Source of the DNA: Perkinsus chesapeaki
Lineage: Eukaryota > Perkinsozoa > Perkinsida > Perkinsidae
Assembly (NCBI GenBank): GCA_013115145.1
Contig: JAAPAO010000532.1
Coordinates: 1 to 25,156 of the forward strand
Reading direction: 5' to 3'
DNA length: 25,156 bases
In this document: positions 17,554 to 25,156 of the stretch, in pieces
Numbering within the stretch: position 1 is the first letter of the stretch
Layout: each line of letters starts with the position of its first letter
Translations under genes and position numbers: made by a program
The notes under the pieces: generated by a model
Database searches by the model: none
What the model saw: only the letters and a program-made list of their open reading frames with translations
What the model was told of the DNA's origin: nothing

Positions 17554-18301
17554 GCTGAGTGAGACCAGTCCGCTCGTGCGGTGACATCTTTTTCGGGGTC
17601 TTTGCCGAATACTGGCGTAGAGTCATGGAGCAATATCACCCCAGAAGGACTCTTTAAAAACACATTCGATGTTTTCCTTCGGTCTAAGCTCAAATTCTTC
17701 GTGAGGCTCCCATCGCATTAAAACACGTTATATCTTCGAGGGGCGTTTCTGTGACTCGGAGACTGTGGAACTAGTCCGATTTCATGTACTAGCGAGATAA
17801 CCCAACACACTTATGAAGGTAGATACGAAACATGGAGGACTTAGCGAGCTAGACACACCATAGATCAACTCGATGCATCATCGTCGCTGCTGCTGCTTCC
17901 GCTACTTCTATTATATCCAACACACAAAGTATTGTCGAGCACGTACCTGTCAGAGTATCGAAGGGCAACACAAGCGGATAAACTGTGTATGTGATACCGA
18001 GACATGGTTCTCATACGAATCTGATAGAAAAAACGTAAATGGGGCTCGTTCATATAGTCGCATCATATCTATCAGATTGAGTCACTAGCGACACCATCAT
18101 TAAAGTGAAGAGAACTGGTGGCTTTACCACAACAAACTTACCTCTCTAACTGGAGCAACAGACCACCTTCGACAGCATCATTCGGGCACACACAGGTCAT
18201 TAGAGCGGCCAGCAATCGGAGAGATATCTCAGACGAATGATGCTCGCACCATTGCAAAACCTACAGAGTGCGACAGCCCCAAGATGCATCTTTGACCTCA
18301 C
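17554..18301. other. 3' flank and intergenic region
   Basis: 17560-17790 is the downstream part of the duplicated block. Beyond it lies an inverted repeat AATCTGATAG (18018-18027) / CTATCAGATT (18069-18078) with a 41-nt loop. A minus-strand frame near 18053-17865, rich in Ser and Asp at its end, is unsupported. This region may contain the 3' end or untranslated region of the VPS50-like gene. Confidence 0.45.
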
Positions 18302-20770
18302 CTCCGGGCCTTCCCGCATCTTGAACGCTTCAATATAACCCATAACCAGGTCCCAAGAGTGAATCAGCTCGTCACTGTGTTTACTATTAACATTAGAACC
18401 CGGCAATGCAAGAGATGCCGATATGTTACCGAGATATCTGAGATCACCAGTGAGTCACACGGGAGCACCAGATGTTCCCAGAAGGAATGCGTTCGACGCT
18501 TCTTATTGGTCTTGTAACATTTTTGCTAGCTCTGATGCCAAATGCATGGTCGAATCAAGAACCTCTTCTGCTCACCGAGTAACACATTTCTATATAGGTA
18601 GCTCTACTCACTCGTGAACGCTGTCCGACACTGTAGGTGCCATGGGTCGTATTAGTCCTGTTATTTCACCGGCTTGCTGCGCCACACGTCGGTACATACA
18701 AACACCCAACTGGTGCAAGAGCGAGGCATCTTGGATGTAATTCAAACGGACATCGGATAAGATACTATCCAACTGAATAGCGATGAGGAAAATAATCGCA
18801 GGAGTAGCACTTACTGATGACACCAAAGCATCTGCCTCATCGTTCTGAGATTGAGAGAATTTCCTCTCTTCTGCCTCCGACGAAGGTGAGCCGGCGGCAG
18901 CCCCGAAGTGTCGCAATGCTTGTTGTGTCCATTTAGCCAGCGGTTGATTTACTATACTGGCCGAACAATCATCAAGTAAGGCAATGGAGAGCTCTTCTAT
19001 GACATCACTAGTTGTCGAGATGAAAGCACTTATATACCTAAGCAGTACCAAAATGGATTAGAAGGCTGTCTCTAGAATAACATCGTAATAGCGAGTACTA
19101 GTATGCATAGCTAATCACTAGTTTTCCAATGAATAAGTAATAGTTTGGATTAGAGAGGGTTCTGGTGAGTCCTGTATTGCGAGCCATAATATAAGCAGCT
19201 ATTGGCATTGGAACTCGATCATGACCATCGACGGGATTTCATCATTGTTGTGCTTACCAAAGCTAGACGATGCTCCAAAAGTGGGGAAAAAACGAAATCA
19301 AGTTCGCGAGAAAGGTCCACCAAACTGTGCTCATAAGACCGTCGTACCTCTCCTGTGTCCCATCAAGAGTATCAATGCTATCTAGACGATACCGTAGACA
19401 TGTTAACAGACCGCTACAGCTCTTAAGTGCAGAGCATCTCTCTCGAAGACCGAACCTGTCACACTTCACAGGCCGCCAGATGGGGCTTTCCTTACAGTGA
19501 AGAAGCAGACCTCAACTTATGTGTCGGGTGGATTTCGTTGAGTAACAACCTGTTAAACGACCCGCTGGCTAATATAAGCTGGCGAAGTTTAAAAAACTGA
19601 CGGCTCAGTGTATCTGCATCATTATCGTAATGTACAACGGTTGGTTGTTACGGTAATGTCGATTTAATATGTATTTATCATGTGCTTCGTAAATGGCATG
19701 TCGATCATTGACATCGGGCCTGGATTGATAGCCAACGTTAACTACGTCCTCAAATGTTGGATGACGGGCTACAAGGAGACCGAACACCTAAGTGGCAATG
19801 GACACAAGTCGGCGAAGACTTCGTACCGTGTGCAGGTATAACTCTAACAACTGGGTAACACATATAATAATATCAAACTGTGCCTAATGAAGCTAGAGGT
19901 GTCAGAAAGTACCGCAGCATGCAGCTTACCGATGGATGGACTACTCCAAGTTGAAGAAGCTCAACAATTCGATTAGCTGTGGCTTGTGTTAATAATGGCC
20001 ATCGTGGAGATACCATACTAGATACTCTGAAAATTATATTTCCCTCACCTAGCAGCATATTACTGGCCTACCCGCTCAAGTCCAAGTTATATATCGCAGC
20101 GGTGATAGAAGGCTTTGACAGCGCGTTTTGGCGGCCACGATTCGTCATAGTGCGCAGAGTTCTTGAGGGAGGTATCAAAGGCTAATCGATCGGTTGTTGT
20201 TAAGTTGGCCCTAGGAGCGATAACCTACATCAGACGCCTCGATAGGTTTCCATGTCTCCTTTTGTGCTAGAGTTAATAACTCTCCGTTCCATATTCTCAG
20301 ACTGCAATCTCGAATAACAAAGTTGACTATGTTGTCCATGACCTACCAAATGAAAGCCAATATGAATGTGACCGATGACAATCCTCATGTAGGTTCGATA
20401 TCACGACCGCCTGGCACTGCAAGACGGAATCCCACATTTCGAGAGCACTGGGTGCACCCGTTAAAATTCCCATCAAAAATGGATCATTTAAATGTATTAC
20501 AGATGTTACGGACATATAACAATGAAACTTGCAAGCGCAATCCTTCAAGATGGATTCCCCAAATTTCACACGAATGCTTGGCGCTACATTCTTGTCAAGG
20601 ATTCCTTGAAAACGCTCCGTCGAAATCATTATTTTACAATACAACAATAGTTCAATATATCTAGTTACCTACCTTGAAGACTTCTCTTGAGGAACTACTG
20701 ACATCATTAGTGCACTCACAGAACACTTTAACAAGTCCGCAAATGTCAGATACAGCTGATATCGACGAAC
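18302..20770 (-). CDS. VPS50/syndetin-like gene, C-terminal half
   Basis: Exons (minus) that join in phase: 20303-20342, 20229-20266, 20072-20181, 19930-20026, 19827-19883, 19652-19787, 19496-19613, 19388-19455 and 19258-19352; introns are 35-47 nt. An isolated exon at 20673-20770 lies upstream. Downstream are 19198 (acceptor), about 19042-18815, 18772-18612 and probably an exon ending at 18302 (HSWDLVMGYIEAFKM), with some junctions unresolved. The segment AQFDIIICVTQLLELYLHTV corresponds to the VPS50/CCDC132 stretch before its C-terminal domain, ETWKPIE matches the point where VPS50 has a W-x-P motif, and SLFGLRERCSALKS matches its later helix. VPS50 is the subunit that defines the EARP tethering complex (with VPS51-53) in endosomal recycling. 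The match is by remembered pattern, not alignment, so family assignment is moderate. Two introns use weak donors (GTCTGA, GTCTAG). Confidence 0.55.
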
Positions 20771-21192
20771 CTGAAAAAAAGAACTTTTTGGGACATCCTA
20801 TATCGAATGAAGAATAGTATCGCCGAAACGCAATGATTGATGTAGTCTCAAAAAACACTGAAATTAGCGGATGTTCCTAAGCTACATGAGAAGCTTACAA
20901 AGCATGCCAACAGTGGTTCAAGAAAACCACTTTGCCGAATAGAACGACGTGAACCGGTCGGTGATGACAGAATAAGGAAATCAATTTAGGCTCATTTTAT
21001 TCTCGAAGGTAACCCGGTAGTAATGGAGCTATTCGAAGGCAAGTAAAATCATGGATTCGCAGTAATATTGGTGAACGATGCTCTCAGATGAGATACTCCG
21101 TATCTGCTAGATTAGTTAATTCAGTGTTGATAGTTCGAATAGGAGGGACACCCTACGACTCAATTCCGGGGTTACAGTTTTATATACTTAAC

Positions 21193-21933
21193 AGTTGCTT
21201 ACTTGCTATATCCAATGACTCCAATAAAATTTGAAGCTGTTTATACATAATCTCGACAACTAGCTCCCGACGTGCTGTTAACTCCGCTGATAGGTTATTG
21301 ATGAAGTCCACTACCGAAGGGTCGCATTTCATACCGTATCCTCCCTAAATACTCTAAAAATTGACATAGTGGCGTCGGTGATGAGGTACCTTAAATTGAG
21401 CATGCCATTCTATGAGTCTATCATACCTAGTAATGAGGCTGAGATAGACTTCCAACCTGAAATCCACAACTATAAAACCCAACCAACTATATGTATTGTA
21501 CAGTCTATGAAGGAAGTGTGGTAGCTGCTGGTGATCTAGTAGGTGACACAGATCACAGACTGGTAGAGTCTTCCTTCCCTTATAGACAGCTTCATCCATA
21601 CCGGAGCCACCAAGGTTAGTAGCAGCCAGCAAGCACTGTCTAGCGATTGTCCCTACCTACCATATGATTAGATAGAGTAATTGCCATGCTACTCACTAGA
21701 TTGCAGAAATTACAGCATATATCGGCAGCAGGGTTAATATCTCCCTCATCGCATAACACTAGTAGTTGCCAGTATCTGATCCACCCTAAATGCCAATGCG
21801 TTGGTCATCCCTACCCGGACAAGGCATCGATATAATCGCTCTGGAATTCTGTGATATCATCAACCAAGGCGAGAGGCTTCAATCGTGCTGCTAGGTTGGA
21901 ACGTATTTCGGCCAGCAATACCGCTGGATGTGC
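21193..21933 (-). CDS. VPS50/syndetin-like gene, middle exons
   Basis: Five exons (minus) join in phase: 21815-21933, 21697-21775, 21502-21656, 21390-21456 and 21193-21344, with introns of 39, 40, 45 and 45 nt. The product is helical: LLAEIRSNLAARLKPLALV, DDITEFQSDYIDALSGYWQLL, then VCDLCHLLDHQQLPHFLHRL, YDRLIEWHAQF and LSAELTARRELVVEIM. Order and spacing fit the VPS54-like N-terminal part and central region of VPS50. From 21193 a 40-nt intron with donor GTTAAG would lead to a short exon ending in TAA (21116-21152). If that route is real the locus would be two genes; otherwise another unresolved exon leads to 20673-20770. A weaker alternative for this block alone is a gamma-tubulin complex (GCP) C-terminal domain. 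Confidence 0.5.
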
Positions 21934-22109
21934 CTAAGATAAGGAGCAAGTTTGTTTTAACTCAGTCACTGGGAAGCGTGGGATGCTGGTCCGTAAAGAA
22001 TACACTTGATGGGTCAACATCATACTTCCTATCACACCTCCACAAAGGTACATATTCTATATTATATATCTTCGCACTACATGCATTAGGAGAGTTCTTT
22101 CTCATCTAC

Positions 22110-23585
22110 TTCTGCACTGGAAGCGCTTTAGGTTCTCTGGATAGCGGATTTCCACCGCCTTCAAGCCTGATGGATCCCCGCTTTAATACCCAATTTTTAT
22201 CCTCCTCATCATCCTCCTTAACCATCCAACACGGCAGTTGTACCCCAGATCTGAGCAGTCGCTGTAGCTCTAATGCCGCATGTATCGACTCTGCAACTGT
22301 AGTCGAGCGTCGATAGGCCGCTAGTGCTCGGGAAAGGCTCATTACTTCTAGTAGCTGACAGAACGCAAAGGAGATTAGGATAGAAGCGACATGGTCTTTA
22401 ACAGTAGAAAGTTCCGAAGCCTTACTAAGATATATGGTAATGTAAGCTTTGAATATTAATCTGAATGATAAATAGGTTATAAAGGAAACCGTTAGAAAGT
22501 TATAAAACCACGTGCATGATGAATTATATGCTATTATGTGTACTTCCCATATTCGTGAACTATACCGTGAAGTGAAAACGCTGAAAACTGGTGGGGACAG
22601 ATAAAGCTTCTGAGTTGGAATATAATTGCCAATTATTACTCTCTTCCTCACTAATGCCAATCTATGCCTCCTCCTAGCCAGTACCAGCGCCTTTATAGGC
22701 ATTAAAACCTTCTCTTCAGTAAGGCTCTGTAAAGCTCTTCTAGAGTTGACCGTTGATACCAATGCTAGACATACCTATCTCGAGTGATATCGAACCCCAT
22801 AACAAACATCGACCGTAGGAACGTTTTCACGAATCCAAGGTTATATCGAAAATTGGAATTCATTTCTGTTAGTGAGATTCATCGGTACCCATCTAAGCCT
22901 ACCTCCCGAGAGGCCTCCTCTACAATCCTCTCTCCTTTCGACAGCATTTCCCTCCTATTGTTGAGTTCCTGGGCCAGTTTGTGTTTCAACGACTTCTCCC
23001 AGCGTTCACACTGAGTTATACGACTTCTCAATGCATTCATATCGACAATGACATCTTCATCAAATGAAAGCATAGTTGCCAACTCTGCCACCAAACATCT
23101 GAAAATTTACGTGAAGCCTATTAAGTTAACTGGACTAGGTAGCCTGTAATCACCGTGAGCCATCGAGTACGACAAAATGCAAGCAGAATTCTTGAAGCAT
23201 TTCCGACGAAAATTTCGATGACGATGAACCTTCAATGAAAATGCGTGAATCACTGTGCCACGAAGGTTTCGGTGCTGCCACTGTCGAAATGCCTCACATG
23301 CTATCCTAGCTGGCATTCATAAACCGGGTAAATTTTCGGGAAAATTTTCAAGCTTTTTGGGGATAATGCAAGACATACTCTGACAAGTATATGCATATTT
23401 GATCGGTAATGTGAGGCAAGCTCAAACCAGCATAACCATTCTATTACGTACCTTCTATAACACCATATGTAACCATTGTGCACGGTAGATTGTGATGGTG
23501 ATTTATGACATGGATCCATAACAGGATCAACAGGTAAGAAATGTTGTGGTAGATCGAGGTCTGCTATATATGACGACGATGACAT
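22110..23585 (-). CDS. VPS50/syndetin-like gene, N-terminal exons
   Basis: Exons on the minus strand: a possible first exon 23452-23585 (ATG at 23585, MSSSSYIADLDLPQ, donor AG/GTACGT), 22903-23098, 22652-22764, and one starting at 22354 and running to about 22110. The second encodes a coiled coil (ALRSRITQCERWEKSLKHKL, ELNNRREML, IVEEASRE). The third and fourth join across a 297-nt intron (22355-22651) to give STVNSRRALQSL and RRRHRLAL then LLEVMSLSRALAAYRR, with spacing like the VPS50 N-terminus (a GRR box, a basic box, then a helix). The exon at 22354 ends in an acidic stretch (KEDDEEDKNW). Junctions between the first exons, and from about 22110 to 21934, are unresolved. Another exon may begin at ATG 22863 (MNSNFRYNLGF) and compete with this reading. 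Confidence 0.45.
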
Positions 23586-24900
23586 TTCGAAAAACTTTGA
23601 ATCTTTGAAGATGAGATTCCGAGTCAGAAACGTTATAAAGCAAGTGAAGCAAGGAAACCCCAACATCGGGTTCCCGATTGAGAAACCCGCTTCTAGAACC
23701 TATACATAACTCAACGCAAACTTACTATGCCATTGTGAAGAATTGAATTAACTAATATCATGATCGATGATGAAGCTTGCTTGCTAAAGTGCATTTTAAT
23801 CATTGAACTGTTGCCGCTGACAACCTTGACTAGTCAGCGTCGTACGGGACGCTCTCAAACCTTTGTTGCTGAAATTTGGTTTGTTACTATGAAACTTCTC
23901 AATCCAGGTAATGCCAGGCTGGCATCAAATTCGAGACTTCATCACTTGTAAAGCAGAACAACCCGAATACAGTGTGTAACCAGCGGCTCTCGTCGGAATG
24001 ATCCTGGCCCTGGGCTCTCACGTAGACCGAATCGAAGCCGTCTGAACGGATGTGCGTCTACCAGGCTTTGTGTACGTGGAACAAGCAGCCCCTCAAGTTC
24101 TCTTAATGCATACCGAAGACCGTAAACTATGATAGTGAGCTGAGGACTTACAAACCGAGCTCAAAAATGTTCTCGTAAGGTAACTGTCTGTAACGCTGCG
24201 TCTTTTCATACGTTTACTTTGAGCGGTCCACAAAACGTAGTGATCCGTGAACGGCAACCGTTCAACGGTTCACGTGGTTCGCGTCCAATAAATCTTGGGG
24301 GTCCCAAGTTGGGTCACAGACATAATGATGGTACCACGGTTCGCAATGGTACTACAAGTTGCCTGATATGTTGCCTAAAACACATGGTCTTAGGCAATAT
24401 ATCACATGTCGCAGGCATGTGGTGTGTGCAGGGCATACCATATGTGCAGAACATGCGATGTAACTTGGAGATCATGCTTTGAGACAGGCTACTGAGTCCG
24501 TAGTACGGGATGATGGGAGATGGATAAATTCAGATCATCTGAGTCAGATGGCACCTCGGTGTGCCTCTATACAAGTAGCCTAGTAACAAGGCCCTGGTCA
24601 CCGAAAATGTAGTCACAAGCCGCACCTCACAAAGATGAGGGTTGAAGTGCAGTATTTAGATTAACATCTAGTGACCACTATAATGCTAGTCACCAAAAAT
24701 TAGTCGTAGTTTTATCGGAATCGATTTTCTATCGGACTGCCTTCTACATGATACTTCAACAACCCTCATTCCAGGGTGATCGCGAAATCACTAATTTCGA
24801 GAATTCAAATACACGTGTTATGACACTTGTAAGTGTTTTCCTGCGTCAACCACAGATGAATCAATTCTGCGTAGCATTTAAACACAAGAAATGTAACACA
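23586..24900. other. Mostly empty region with few palindromes
   Basis: No supported gene. Palindromes: 23911-23925 (ATGCCAG, G, CTGGCAT), TGAACGG/CCGTTCA with a 3-nt loop at 24248-24264, TTGCCTAA/TTAGGCAA with an 11-nt loop near 24373-24399, and 24536-24550 (CATCTGA, G, TCAGATG). The ORF at 24219-24482 spans the stem-loops and is probably not coding. Confidence 0.5.
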
Positions 24901-25057
24901 ATGTTGAGCTACCACCTTTCCCGTTTAAATGCACTCACCGCCTTTCGGTCAGCTAGTGGACTAGTATGCCGTTCCGTTGCCTCCTTCCAACACCACCTTC
25001 TCAAACAATTACAGTCACAAGTGCGCCGTGCGACAGGCTGCATCGCTCCGCTAACCG
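24901..25057 (+). CDS. Possible first exon of a mitochondrially targeted protein
   Basis: The ATG at 24901 begins MLSYHLSRLNALTAF and continues SVASFQHHLLKQLQSQVRRA up to a GTAAAT donor at 25058. The 52 residues hold several Arg, Lys and His residues, many Ser and Leu and no acidic residue, which is typical of a mitochondrial presequence. The next exon lies beyond the window or in the last 100 bases and cannot be seen. The minus-strand frame here (25130-24909, MSEAKDH) is the competing reading and is Cys/Arg-rich in a way that looks less natural. Confidence 0.4.
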
Positions 25058-25156
25058 GTAAATTTTGTTTCTGGTTTTTTAAATGTAGATGCATGACGTT
25101 TGTATATCTGTGATCCTTCGCTTCGCTCATGCGAGCGCGGTTTCATTTCCGTTTCG

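Noticed and set aside
18608-18610. TGA at 18608 as the final stop of the VPS50-like gene
   Set aside because: A good GTGAGT donor overlaps it (18606-18611) and a further exon-like segment with a plausible C-terminal match lies downstream.
20323-20664. Plus-strand 113-codon ORF
   Set aside because: It is antisense to VPS50-like exons and lacks protein-like regularity.
21116-21152. TAA at 21116 as the end of a separate gene
   Set aside because: Kept only as an alternative. Exons on both sides follow VPS50 order, so a real stop here is less likely than an unresolved junction.
24219-24482. 87-codon plus-strand ORF
   Set aside because: It runs across several stem-loops and has no protein-like pattern.
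1-25156. Altered genetic code (stop codons read as amino acids)
   Set aside because: TGA, TAG and TAA all end well-bounded genes in this window, and only the two transposase genes have internal stops.

Overview
The window looks like nuclear DNA of a compact-genome protist. Reading frames are broken by GT-AG introns, many only 35-50 nt long. The recognisable proteins are eukaryotic: an LC8 dynein light chain, a VPS50/syndetin-like trafficking subunit, a membrane-anchored ankyrin-like protein and hAT-superfamily transposases. A perkinsid or dinoflagellate-related alveolate would fit the tiny introns and the head-to-tail gene order on one strand, but that is inference. No rRNA, tRNA, CRISPR array or bacterial-type operon was seen. 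Layout: 1-1271 is the 3' part of an hAT transposase gene and a same-frame extension behind a stop codon. 1439-3763 is a second, nearly complete hAT transposase gene (six exons, one internal TGA). 3764-7900 is repeat-rich DNA with a GAAATTTC array, a diverged 0.2-kb duplication, a C/G homopolymer tract and a 61-nt palindrome. 7900-11388 is a compact minus-strand gene cluster: ankyrin-like membrane protein, Cys/His and coiled-coil protein, LC8 dynein light chain and a small hydrophobic ORF. 12084-12599 holds two exons of an unidentified minus-strand gene. 12600-17550 is again repeat-rich, with two hAT fragments, a secreted-type ORF and a duplicated block. About 18.3-23.6 kb is one large minus-strand gene of more than 20 exons resembling VPS50. 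23.6-25.16 kb is mostly empty, with a possible plus-strand first exon at 24901. The most unusual signal is a set of about 32 perfect palindromes, each with exactly one unpaired base at its centre and arms of 7-30 bp. About 1.5 with arms of 7 bp or more would be expected by chance in random sequence of this length. They sit in introns, intergenic DNA and transposon rubble and are almost absent from the gene blocks. Many are chained as alternating inverted units separated by single bases. Where two diverged copies of a segment can be compared, palindromes coincide with insertions in one copy. This suggests a fold-back or template-switch process, or a very short mobile hairpin, at work in this genome. 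Genes were assembled here by eye from splice signals and reading phase; junctions called resolved keep phase throughout, and the others are marked as uncertain.
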